Of a stretch of 64,000 nucleotides of DNA, positions 7,431-15,388 are shown one piece after another. The notes under the pieces were generated by a model. The model saw only the letters and a program-made list of their open reading frames with translations. It was not told the origin of the DNA and searched no databases. Numbering within the stretch: the first letter of the stretch is position 1; the number at the start of each line of letters is the position of its first letter. This stretch comes from Nodularia sphaerocarpa UHCC 0038 (lineage in GTDB: Bacteria; Cyanobacteriota; Cyanobacteriia; Cyanobacteriales; Nostocaceae). Both the position numbers and the translations under genes were made by a program. The DNA lies in NCBI RefSeq assembly GCF_022376295.1, contig NZ_CP060140.1:4654356-4718355 (forward strand), given 5' to 3'.

Positions 7431-8903
7431 TTAGCCAGATTGCCGCCAATTGACTGGAGCTTCCAAATAATCAGGTAGACGCGTCGTGCGATCGCCCAGC
7501 GCCATAATAATCTGTTGTAATTGGACATTTTTTGCCCCTGTCAAAATAGCTCCTTCCAGTTTGACATCACAGAGATTAGCATCCGAGAGGTTAGCTCCCA
7601 TGAGGTTAGCATCCGAAAGGTTAGCTTGATAAAGACTAGCCCTATTTAGGTCTGAACCCATCAAATTGGCTCTATCTAAGTCAGCTTCCGCAAAACTGGC
7701 TTCGGTGAGGTCAGCAAAAATGATTTCTGTTTGTTGCAATTTCGCAGCATTCAGGTTCGCCCCATTCAAGTTAGCCCCATTCAGGTTAGCCCCTTGGAGG
7801 TTGGCTCCAATTAAACCTGCAAATTGCAGATTGGCTTTACCCAGTTTCGCCCATTGCAAGTTAGCTAAAAACAACTTCGCGCCAGAGAGGTTAGCAACTT
7901 TTAATATCGCCTGTTGCAAATTGGCTTTATAAAGGTTAGCCCCAGAGAGGTTAGCAGCACGCAGACTTGCGCCCAAAAGGTTGGCTCCGCGTAAATTTGC
8001 CCCACACAGGTTAGCGTTGTTCAGGTTAGCCCAACAGAGGTTGGCTCGATTCAGATTCGCTTTGAGCAGGTTGGCTGCATAAAGAATAGAACCTGTTAGT
8101 TGAGCGTTGTCGAGATTAGCCTCACACAGGTAAGAACCGCGCAAATCCGCTCCACAAAGGTTAGAACCTCGCAAATCGGCTCTTTCTAGGTTGGCTTCGA
8201 GCAAATCGGCTCGCCGGAGGTCTGTATTACGTAAATCCAGTTTTTGATTTTCCGCTTCTAAGAGCGAATTACGCCTTCCGATGACAGTCAAGGCGGCTTG
8301 AATGTCTCGACGAATTTTTGGTATGACTTCGCCGGTGTTCATTTCCTCCTTTTGTGTCCGACGCGCCCGCATTTTCGGTCTACCAAAGTATATTGGCTGT
8401 ACATCTTCGAGCCTTTGTTGCTCTTCTTTTGTCTGAATGGGAGCATTTTCCCGAACAAAAGCAGTGAGGATTTCCATGATTGTCCAGTGTTCTTTGGGAA
8501 AATCCTGTGCAACTCTTTCTAAAATGTAAATTGCACCTGTTCGGGTTTCAATTTTTTCATGCCCAAGCTGGGTAATTGCCCCCATAAAGCTTTCTACAAT
8601 CAGGTTGTCTTGACTGTGTTGGGCATTTTGAATGCTAATTTCGTTGCTTTTTTCCACCGCCAAGGCATTTTTGTGCGTAGCGTCCGCACGCTTTGCAGAA
8701 TAGTAAGCATTAATCAACACTGTCAATCCCAGAAAAATGATCGCACTGGCTGTTAATACATGATTTCTATATTGTATTCGTTGATCAACTGTCAATTCCT
8801 CAAGGTAGGACAATGCAAAAACCATCAGAGTCAGTGTAAGCACCAATACAAGTGTTATGGCTATCAACCAACGCCAGAATTTGTCTGTCTTATAAGCAGA
8901 CAT
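7431..8903 (-). CDS. Membrane-anchored pentapeptide-repeat protein
   Basis: 490 residues. Two N-terminal membrane helices (~10-30 and ~43-62) are followed by a coiled segment. A conserved pre-domain comes next (HWTIMEILTAFVREN, then DIQAALTVIGRR). Residues ~220-465 are about 50 tandem pentapeptides of the A(D/N)LxX type (ANLxGANL), which fold as a right-handed quadrilateral beta-helix. Function unknown. Such proteins act in protein-protein scaffolding, and a few mimic DNA. I chose the ATG at 8903 over a GTG at 8921. The related gene at 9174-9893 shares the pre-domain but lacks the membrane part. A palindromic repeat (8670-8705) appears to have entered the reading frame near residue 70. Confidence 0.82.
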   Translation of the reverse strand: MSAYKTDKFWRWLIAITLVLVLTLTLMVFALSYLEELTVDQRIQYRNHVLTASAIIFLGLTVLINAYYSAKRADATHKNALAVEKSNEISIQNAQHSQDNLIVESFMGAITQLGHEKIETRTGAIYILERVAQDFPKEHWTIMEILTAFVRENAPIQTKEEQQRLEDVQPIYFGRPKMRARRTQKEEMNTGEVIPKIRRDIQAALTVIGRRNSLLEAENQKLDLRNTDLRRADLLEANLERADLRGSNLCGADLRGSYLCEANLDNAQLTGSILYAANLLKANLNRANLCWANLNNANLCGANLRGANLLGASLRAANLSGANLYKANLQQAILKVANLSGAKLFLANLQWAKLGKANLQFAGLIGANLQGANLNGANLNGANLNAAKLQQTEIIFADLTEASFAEADLDRANLMGSDLNRASLYQANLSDANLMGANLSDANLCDVKLEGAILTGAKNVQLQQIIMALGDRTTRLPDYLEAPVNWRQSG

Positions 8904-9173
8904 AGCAGTAATATTCCTCACGACACAGAATTATTACTTAGAGTTTAGGAAAATTTAGTATATCATTTAGCTGAAAATTTGAATATGCCCCACAACCTAG
9001 GATTTTCAACATATACCATCAGACTTAATTAATACTATTTTTTTGGGGTAAATCGTCTTAAATATTACATAAATTTAATTTATTCAGCTAGATTTATCAG
9101 GCGATCGCATACTGTATAACTTTTGTAGAGACTCAGCATGACAATTCCTGAAATTCTTTTTCTCAAATCTTTG

Positions 9174-9893
9174 TTATCCAAAATTGGCTTCTCGGAGATT
9201 GGCTCCTTTGAGTATGGCATCAGTCAGAGACGCTTCCTGTAGATTTGCTAGATATAAGTTAGCCTGCTGCAAATTAGCCCCCACCAGATTCGCCCCAGAC
9301 AGATTAGCCGCACTGAGAATCGCGCCACAGAGGTTAGCCCCACAAAGATTAGCCCCAGACAGATTCGCAGCAGTGAGAATTGCGCCGGAAAGGTTAGCCC
9401 CACAAAGGTTAGCTTCAGAGAGATTAACTTGATAGAGATTTGTCTGTTCTAAATTTGCTTGATTCAGATTAGCCCCTCTCATATCTGTGTGGCTCAAATC
9501 TAGTTGTTCCTCTGACTCGTCTTGATTAGTATCCCTTCTCCCAATTACCGTCAGGGCGACTTGAATATCTGGAGGAATTGTTGGTGATCGATTGATCTGT
9601 GCAGCCTGATTTTGCACAAAATTAGTCAAAAGTTCCATGACTTCCCAATGATATTGCGGATAATTTTGAGAAAATTCCTCTAAATCATAAATTACTGCCA
9701 GTCTGTCCGCCATTTTTTCCTGATTTGGATGTTTTGTAACTGCCAATAAATAATTTTGCAGCGTGTTAAATGTAATTCTTAATGTTTTTTCTTGACTAAC
9801 AACTATCCCAGGAAGGATTTTTTTAAATGATATCTGATTACTTGTTAACTGTTGCTTGAATGCTAGGTAAGTATTAATAATTGCCATCAACAT
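9174..9893 (-). CDS. Pentapeptide-repeat protein, soluble paralogue
   Basis: 239 residues. The N-terminal ~100 residues carry no membrane helix. The segment HWEVMELLTNFVQNQ and then DIQVALTVIGRRD is shared with the upstream, larger pentapeptide protein. From ~residue 135 about 20 pentapeptides (ANLSGANL type) run to the end. The two genes are tandem on one strand with 270 bp between them, suggesting duplication with loss or gain of the membrane anchor. No function can be assigned from sequence. The ATG at 9893 and the ATG at 9887 are both possible starts. Confidence 0.8.
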   Translation of the reverse strand: MLMAIINTYLAFKQQLTSNQISFKKILPGIVVSQEKTLRITFNTLQNYLLAVTKHPNQEKMADRLAVIYDLEEFSQNYPQYHWEVMELLTNFVQNQAAQINRSPTIPPDIQVALTVIGRRDTNQDESEEQLDLSHTDMRGANLNQANLEQTNLYQVNLSEANLCGANLSGAILTAANLSGANLCGANLCGAILSAANLSGANLVGANLQQANLYLANLQEASLTDAILKGANLREANFG

Positions 9894-10030
9894 ATAGGTA
9901 CTTTTTTAAAAGATTTACTAATGTATCCTATTGTGCTTGTAAAGGTAGATTTAAACATTCGTAGATTTAATGATTTTTTCTATTGTTAATCAGGGAATTT
10001 ATCACAGGTTCTTTTGTGAATATAACTAAC

Positions 10031-10076
10031 ATAAACTTATATAAACATGATGAATGGTATAAACTTATATAAGTTT
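10031..10076. promoter_or_regulatory. Direct repeat with palindrome, possible operator
   Basis: The 14-mer ATAAACTTATATAA occurs at 10031-10044 and again at 10059-10072, 28 bp apart start to start. The second copy is part of the palindrome AAACTTATATAAGTTT (10061-10076). It lies in the 343-bp gap between the divergently oriented pentapeptide gene and the flavoprotein gene, about 160 bp before the latter. It resembles a dimer-binding operator, but no regulator is implied by the sequence. The rest of the gap is AT-rich without other signals. Confidence 0.3.
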
Positions 10077-10236
10077 ATTGACGAAAATTGTTTGCTTCGT
10101 AGGAGTAATTATGCAACATCTTTAATGTAAACTAGCTAATTTAAACAACAACCAAGAGATAGTTTCAAAGAACCACTAAAATTAGGCATATCCAGCCAGT
10201 AAAATAATAAACTTGAGGATAAATACTAAATATTTC

Positions 10237-11496
10237 ATGAATCAAAAAAATAGTCTTAGTATACAGACGTCAAAAAATATCCAGCCTAAAATCAAAGATT
10301 TAGTATTAATTGGTGGCGGACATAGCCATGCCATTGTCTTGGAAATGTTCGGCATTAATCCTTTACTAGGAGTACGTTTGACATTAATTAGCCCAGACCC
10401 AGATACACCCTACTCTGGGATGTTACCAGGACATATTGCGGGATTTTATAGACATGAAGAATGCCACATTGATTTACAAAAATTGGCTAACTTCGCTCAA
10501 GCACAGTTATATCTTGATAGCGCAATAAAACTGGATTTGAAAAACCACAAAGTCATTTGTGCTAACCTTCCAGCCGTAAACTTTGATGTCTTGTCTATTG
10601 ATATTGGCAGCACTCCAGCCACCATATCTGTATCGGGAGCGACCGAATATGCAATTGCAGCTAAACCAGTGCCAATATTATTGCAACATTGGTATCAGCT
10701 ACTAAAACGTGTAGCCAATAATCCCCAAGAACCTATTAGTATCGCCATTGTGGGTGGTGGTGCTGGCGGTGTGGAGTTAGCGCTATCGATGCAAACTCAT
10801 TTACATCAGATTTTGCAACAAAATCAGCAACCAATTCAAAATCTGACAGTTCATTTATTCCAGCGTCATGAAACACTGTTGTCTAATTACCATCATTCAG
10901 TTCAGGATCAATTTCAGCAGATTTTAATGAAGCGCGGTATCAATTTGCATCTTGGAGAAACTGTCTGTCAAATTGCACCACTGCATAGCACATTAGCTAA
11001 TAGAGAAACTAAAGAAATCTTTGAGATTAAATGTGAATCTGGGTTATTGGTAGAGTGTGATCAAATTTTTTGGGTAACGCAAGCATCTGCACCCCAATGG
11101 TTAAAAACCACAGGACTGGGTACTGATGACCAAGGATTTATCTTGGTGGAAGATACATTACAATCTCAAACTCACCCAGAGGTATTTGCTGCGGGTGATA
11201 TTGCGACAATGGTAAATTATCCTCGTCCTAAAGCTGGGGTGTTTGCTGTGCGCCAAGGTAAGCCATTGTTTGAAAATTTACAAAGGACTTTATTAGGTCA
11301 GCCACTCAAACCCTATAAACCACAGGAACAATATCTTAGTTTAATTGGGACTGGTGACAAACGGGCGATCGCCTCCAAAGGATCTGTTACCACACCCCCG
11401 CATCAACTCTTGTGGTGCTGGAAAGATTGGATTGACCGCCGCTTTATGGCACGATTTAGATTTGGGGAGGGGATAAGAGATGCCAATAGATGGTAA
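10237..11496 (+). CDS. Stand-alone FAD/NAD(P)-disulfide oxidoreductase of the SelD-N-terminal type
   Basis: 419 residues with two Rossmann motifs: the FAD-binding GGGHSHAIV (~26-34) and the NAD(P)-binding GGGAGGVELALSM (~178). A late FAD motif, FAAGDIA, is also present. It matches the pyridine nucleotide-disulfide oxidoreductase module (TIGR03169) that in many cyanobacteria and proteobacteria is fused to selenide, water dikinase SelD. Here the SelD half is absent. The protein follows the fusion pattern as far as WKDWIDRRFMARF and then ends with a short unrelated tail. It may be an NADH:quinone-type oxidase; the substrate is unknown. I chose the ATG at 10237; a TTG at 10213 is less likely. Confidence 0.75.
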   Translation: MNQKNSLSIQTSKNIQPKIKDLVLIGGGHSHAIVLEMFGINPLLGVRLTLISPDPDTPYSGMLPGHIAGFYRHEECHIDLQKLANFAQAQLYLDSAIKLDLKNHKVICANLPAVNFDVLSIDIGSTPATISVSGATEYAIAAKPVPILLQHWYQLLKRVANNPQEPISIAIVGGGAGGVELALSMQTHLHQILQQNQQPIQNLTVHLFQRHETLLSNYHHSVQDQFQQILMKRGINLHLGETVCQIAPLHSTLANRETKEIFEIKCESGLLVECDQIFWVTQASAPQWLKTTGLGTDDQGFILVEDTLQSQTHPEVFAAGDIATMVNYPRPKAGVFAVRQGKPLFENLQRTLLGQPLKPYKPQEQYLSLIGTGDKRAIASKGSVTTPPHQLLWCWKDWIDRRFMARFRFGEGIRDANRW

Positions 11497-11600
11497 ATTC
11501 ACCAACTAAACCCCTAATTTTGGTATAATTTTCCAAATCCCGCAAAATATCACCATTTCCGAGTTTTTTGGGCAATTTTCAGTTAAGTGTGGTCAAATAA

Positions 11601-12287
11601 ATGAATTTTCAACTCCAAAGCATCATTCCTTGGGGACGTTCAATGCTGGAATATATCCAGATGTTTGATTTAACTCCTGACGAACTCAAGTCAAATATAC
11701 TCGATTGTGCTGGTGGTCCTGCTAGTTTCAATGCAGAAATGACAATTCAAGGCTACAAAGTTATCTCTTGTGACCCAGTTTATCAATTCACCGCCGATGA
11801 AATTGCTCAACGCATTCAAGAAACTTATGAAATAGTCATCCAAGGTGTGAAAGCCAATCAAGAATGCTATGTTTGGCAGAATATCCAATCACCAGAAATG
11901 ATGGGTGAAATTCGCATGAAAGCAATGGTTCAATTTTTAGGAGATTTCCCTAAAGGAATTAATCAAAAGCGTTATGTAAAAGATGAATTACCTGTTTTAC
12001 CTTTTGCCACAAATCAATTTGATTTAGCTTTGTGTTCCCACTTATTATTTACCTATTCTGAGCAACTTTCAGCAGATTTTCATTTAGCATCGATTGGGGA
12101 AATGTGCCGAGTTGCTAAGGAAGTACGCATTTTTCCACTGTTACAATTATCTGGTGAATTATCTCCCTGGCTGCAACCAGTTATAAATGAATTACAACAA
12201 CGGGGATATGCGGTAGAAATTAAACAAGTTGCTTATGAATTTCAAAAGAATGGTAACCAAATGCTGCGTGTCAACTCAGATAGCTGA
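11601..12287 (+). CDS. SAM-dependent methyltransferase-like protein
   Basis: 228 residues. The fold markers of a class I methyltransferase are present. Motif I is ILDCAGGPASFNAEM (~33-47), a relaxed form of the usual D.GxGxG. DPVYQF follows as the acidic end of strand 2, and LPFATNQFDLALCSHLLF (~136-153) corresponds to the motif IV region of UbiE/Methyltransf_11 proteins. The substrate is unknown. It follows the flavoprotein gene on the same strand after 104 bp and may be cotranscribed. Because motif I is unusual (AGGP), catalytic activity is likely but not certain. Confidence 0.6.
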   Translation: MNFQLQSIIPWGRSMLEYIQMFDLTPDELKSNILDCAGGPASFNAEMTIQGYKVISCDPVYQFTADEIAQRIQETYEIVIQGVKANQECYVWQNIQSPEMMGEIRMKAMVQFLGDFPKGINQKRYVKDELPVLPFATNQFDLALCSHLLFTYSEQLSADFHLASIGEMCRVAKEVRIFPLLQLSGELSPWLQPVINELQQRGYAVEIKQVAYEFQKNGNQMLRVNSDS

Positions 12288-12300
12288 AATCGAGGATTTT

Positions 12301-12544
12301 TTACCGGCGAAATTTGGCTTTGTCAACTAACAATGATGATGTGAGTGCTAACATTGCCAGTGATGCAATTCCTAGACGAACTAAATGATAAAAGTGCCAC
12401 TGGTAACGTAAATCAGACCAATTACTAGGAGCAGTCAGTGGAGTCCAATTATCAATTTATTGATTAATCGGTTGAATAAATAATGCCCAGACAACCAACA
12501 TCAAAATCATAGAAATTAATCCAGCTAAGGTGAGCCAAAATGAT
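12301..12544 (-). pseudogene. Remnant of a DUF1772-like membrane protein
   Basis: Read on the minus strand, one frame gives SFWLTLAGLISMILMLVVW, then ALFIQPINQ, a TAA stop, IDNWTPLTAPSNW, SDLRYQWHFYHLVRL, a final hydrophobic helix and LVDKAKFRR followed by stop at 12301-12303. The W-T-P...NW...R..W...H..R pattern is that of the DUF1772/anthrone-oxygenase-like family. The in-frame stop and the missing N-terminal half (the family is about 150 residues) show a decayed gene. The family call is from memory of the pattern. The decay itself is seen directly. Confidence 0.6.
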
Positions 12545-12574
12545 TAATCAAACACACAACAGAAGTTAAAACCC

Positions 12575-12604
12575 TGTAGAGACGTTGCATGCAACGTCTC
12601 TACA
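12575..12604. repeat. Perfect 30-bp palindrome, copy 1
   Basis: TGTAGAGACGTTGCA followed by its exact reverse complement. Related copies are at 25700-25729 (imperfect) and 53743-53772 (perfect, with a different centre). The half-site TGTAGAGACGTT is constant and the four central bases vary. It would form a strong hairpin in RNA or a cruciform in DNA. Dispersed repeat of unknown role. Confidence 0.85.
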
Positions 12605-12701
12605 CTGTGGTCTAATTAACCAAAAACTGCTGTAAATTGGCTGCCACGGGCGTGGTAATATTTTTTGTACTTAGCCTGCGGGAAATATATCAAATTATCC
12701 C

Positions 12702-13349
12702 ATGAATCAAATAGTTTGGATCGCAAGACACGCTAACCGCCTAGATTTCGTCAACCCTGATTGGTTTCTCACCGCCCAAAGACGTTATGATCCACCTTTG
12801 TCTGATGATGGTATAGTGCAAACACAACAGTTAGCTCAACGCTTGCAATCAGAAAAAATTGCTCATATTTTCGCTTCGCCATTTCTGCGAACTGTACAAA
12901 CAGCCAACGCCGTTGCAGAAATTTTAGATTTACCCATTAAACTAGAAACAGGTTTGAGTGAGTGGCTAAATCCAGACTGGATGACTGAAGAACCCGAAAG
13001 ACTGTCAATTCCAGCCTTAGCAGAATTATTTCCCAGAATTGATACTAGCTACACACCACGTATCACCGCGCAATATCCAGAAACTTACGAAAAAGTGCAA
13101 GAACGTTCTGGACAAACTTCTAAATGCTTGGCTACTGAATGCTATCCCCAGGATATTTTGTTAATAGGACATGGTGCTTCTGTATTGGGAACAGCAATGG
13201 GGCTAGTAGGAGACATCGCTCAAACAGAAGTCAAGGCTTCTTTATGTTCCTTAGTAAAAGTCGTCCGTCAAGGCGGTGAATGGTTGCTAGAACTAAAGGG
13301 AGACACTTCCCATTTGACAGGGATAGAGGAAGTGATTCGATTTGCTTAA
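12702..13349 (+). CDS. Histidine phosphatase family protein
   Basis: 215 residues. The N-terminal ARHANR (~8-13) is the phosphorylated-histidine motif in the variant RHA instead of RHG. SPFLRTVQTA (~59-68) and GHGASVLG (~152-159) supply the other Arg and the second catalytic His. This branch of the superfamily includes phosphoprotein and small-metabolite phosphatases; the substrate cannot be read from sequence. The ATG at 12702 lies after a repeat-rich gap. It is followed by a heptamer array and then glk on the same strand. Confidence 0.8.
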   Translation: MNQIVWIARHANRLDFVNPDWFLTAQRRYDPPLSDDGIVQTQQLAQRLQSEKIAHIFASPFLRTVQTANAVAEILDLPIKLETGLSEWLNPDWMTEEPERLSIPALAELFPRIDTSYTPRITAQYPETYEKVQERSGQTSKCLATECYPQDILLIGHGASVLGTAMGLVGDIAQTEVKASLCSLVKVVRQGGEWLLELKGDTSHLTGIEEVIRFA

Positions 13350-13468
13350 ATAATAACTCGCTCCTCCCTGGGTTGAACCAAAATCCAAAATCCCATAGGC
13401 TTTTCATTCATTTTCAATGGTCTGTTTATTTACGCCGACTTGTACTAGATTTATCTGTGGGTCGAACC

Positions 13469-13530
13469 AAAATCCAAAATCCAAAATCCAAAATCTAAAA
13501 TCCAAAATCCAAAATCTAAAATCTAAAATT
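13469..13530 (+). repeat. Heptamer array AAAATCC/AAAATCT abutting the glk start
   Basis: About nine tandem 7-bp units (AAAATCC or AAAATCT) end two bases before the glk ATG. The junction reads AAAATTGTATGACTT. The same junction (array, then AAAATTGTATGACTT) is found before the cytochrome b gene at 19060. This is the kind of short tandemly repeated repetitive sequence known from heterocystous cyanobacteria. It leaves no room for a Shine-Dalgarno box. Confidence 0.85.
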
Positions 13531-13532
13531 GT

Positions 13533-14558
13533 ATGACTTTGTTACTAGCAGGAGACATCGGCGGTACGAAAACTATTTTGCGGTTGGTGGAAGCATCAGA
13601 CTCACTAGAGTTACAGACTATTTGTGAGGAAACTTACCGCAGTGGAGATTTTCCAGATTTAGTCCCTTTAGTGCAGCAGTTTCTGATTAAGGCTAATAGT
13701 CCAGTACCACAAAAGGCTTGTTTTGCGATCGCCGGGCCAGTGGTAGATAATACAGCCAAGCTAACCAATTTAACCTGGTTTCTCGATACCGACCGTTTAA
13801 AACAAGAATTAGGCATTGATTCCATCTCCCTAATTAATGACTTTGCGGCTGTGGGTTACGGCATTTTCGGGTTAACTAAACAAGATTTGCTGACTTTGCA
13901 AGTTGGTAAACACAAATTAGAAGCACCAATTGCCATTATTGGGGCTGGGACTGGGTTGGGACAAGGATTTTTGATTAAACAGGGTAACTACTATCAAGTC
14001 TTTCCCTCAGAGGGCGGACACGCTGATTTTGCCCCCCGTAGTGAGTTGGAATTTCAGCTATTAAAATATCTCCTGGATAAACATAATATCCAACGTGTTT
14101 CTGTAGAAAGGGTAGTTTCTGGACAGGGCGTTGTGGCAATTTACCAATTTTTGCGCGATCGCAAAATATCGGCCGAATCACCAGAAATCGCCCAAATTGT
14201 CAGAACCTGGGAACAAGAAGCCGGACAGCAGGAAAAGAGCGTTGATCCAGGTGCTGCTATTGGCGCAGCCGGACTTGATGGAAGCGATCGCCTCTCAGTA
14301 CAAACCTTACAATTATTTGTAGACATTTACGGTGCAGAAGCCGGCAATCTTGCCCTCAAATTATTACCTTACGGCGGCTTATATATTGCTGGTGGGATTG
14401 CGCCCAAAATCCAAACCCTGCTGCAAAAAGGCAATTTTCTCTTAAACTTCAGCCAAAAAGGCAGGATGCGTTCCATCCTCGAAGACATACCCGTGTATAT
14501 TATTCTCAATCAACAAGTGGGGCTAATTGGTGCAGCTTTACGTGCAGCTAGGTTATAA
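13533..14558 (+). CDS. glk: Glucokinase
   Basis: 341 residues. The N-terminal phosphate-binding motif LAGDIGGTKTILRLVE (~4-19) is followed by LINDFAAVGYG (~99-109, sugar-binding region), GAGTGLGQGFL (~137-147, ATP-binding) and EGGHADFAPR (~160-169, catalytic and glucose-binding). This is the bacterial Glk family (about 320-345 residues). It phosphorylates glucose to glucose-6-phosphate in the cytosol, feeding the oxidative pentose phosphate pathway when sugar or glycogen is used. The start lies directly at the end of a heptamer array. Confidence 0.93.
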   Translation: MTLLLAGDIGGTKTILRLVEASDSLELQTICEETYRSGDFPDLVPLVQQFLIKANSPVPQKACFAIAGPVVDNTAKLTNLTWFLDTDRLKQELGIDSISLINDFAAVGYGIFGLTKQDLLTLQVGKHKLEAPIAIIGAGTGLGQGFLIKQGNYYQVFPSEGGHADFAPRSELEFQLLKYLLDKHNIQRVSVERVVSGQGVVAIYQFLRDRKISAESPEIAQIVRTWEQEAGQQEKSVDPGAAIGAAGLDGSDRLSVQTLQLFVDIYGAEAGNLALKLLPYGGLYIAGGIAPKIQTLLQKGNFLLNFSQKGRMRSILEDIPVYIILNQQVGLIGAALRAARL

Positions 14559-14600
14559 CAAATAGCATCCGTAATATCTGCATCTGTAATAGCTAGAATT

Positions 14601-15173
14601 ATGACTCTTAGAGTTTTGTTACCACTCATCACCGCCACAGTTATCTGTGGTGGTTCTGCCCTAGTAGAAGCAAATCAACCCCAACCTCCAGTGGTACAGC
14701 CACAATGGAAGGTATTCACAGCCCCAGACGGGCGTTTTACTGTTTTGATGCCAGGACAGCCAGACAGGGATACCCAAATCCAAAAAACCTACATGGGGGA
14801 AATTAACTTAGAAATGTTTGTTGTTGAACCGCCAAAGCAGCAAGTAGCATATTTGGTTGTTTATAATGATTTTCCTGACAGTTACGGTCAAATGACAGAC
14901 CCCCAAACAATACTGGATAATGCTAGGGATATGGCTTTAAAAACTACACAAAGTAATTTAATTCGTCAGCGTAATATTTTGAGTTCCAATGGTCATCCTG
15001 GCAAAGAAATTGAGTATGTCAACGCTGCGGGGAAAATAACTAGAACCAGAATGTATGTTGCCGAGGGTCGTTTGTATCAAGTTATGGCGATTACCAGTAA
15101 AAAACAGCAGCCCACTTTAGCTAGAACCATTACAGGGTATTTAAATTCCTTCCATCTCGTTTTGCAAAAGTGA
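14601..15173 (+). CDS. Exported protein of unknown function
   Basis: 190 residues. An N-terminal signal peptide (hydrophobic 3-20, likely cleavage after VEA near residue 24) precedes a mature domain of about 165 residues beginning WKVFTAPDGRFTVLMPGQPD. This pattern (F..PDGRFTV..PG.P) is common in small cyanobacterial exported proteins and resembles PsbP-like folds, but I cannot name the family with confidence. No lipobox Cys in the right place. It lies 42 bp after glk and may be cotranscribed. Probable location: periplasm or thylakoid lumen. Confidence 0.7.
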   Translation: MTLRVLLPLITATVICGGSALVEANQPQPPVVQPQWKVFTAPDGRFTVLMPGQPDRDTQIQKTYMGEINLEMFVVEPPKQQVAYLVVYNDFPDSYGQMTDPQTILDNARDMALKTTQSNLIRQRNILSSNGHPGKEIEYVNAAGKITRTRMYVAEGRLYQVMAITSKKQQPTLARTITGYLNSFHLVLQK

Positions 15174-15192
15174 GATTCAGTAGGTCGCTGTC

Positions 15193-15264
15193 AGGGACTT
15201 CTAAATAAAAAAACATGACAAATTTTCTTGTGGGATGGGTGTCCCCACCCGTCCCCTAATCAGG
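15193..15264 (+). repeat. 72-bp dispersed repeat, copy 1
   Basis: Starts AGGGACTTCTAAATAAAA and ends CCCGTCCCCTAATCAGG. The reverse complement of 57599-57670 matches it over all 72 bp with a single difference (T/C at position 10). The 3' half contains the hairpin GGGATGGGTGTCCCCACCC. It lies in the 215-bp gap before the TRAP substrate-binding protein gene. Confidence 0.85.
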
Positions 15265-15388
15265 AAGCTCCCCGTTACCCCCTCCCCTGCTTCTTCAATG
15301 GAGGTGGGGTTTCTTGATTCCCAGTATCAACCAACTGCAAAAAACTGGTAAATTACCCTATTACTCTAAAAATTTAGTACCAAGCATT

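Noticed and set aside
7666..7932. Open frame opposite the pentapeptide gene rich in LAP/RLAP repeats
   Set aside because: It is the antisense of the periodic ANLxGANL codons. The periodic DNA keeps the other strand free of stops. The same applies to 9184-9432.
13280..13498. 72-codon frame running into the heptamer array before glk
   Set aside because: Overlaps the histidine phosphatase gene in another frame and ends in AAAATCC repeats.
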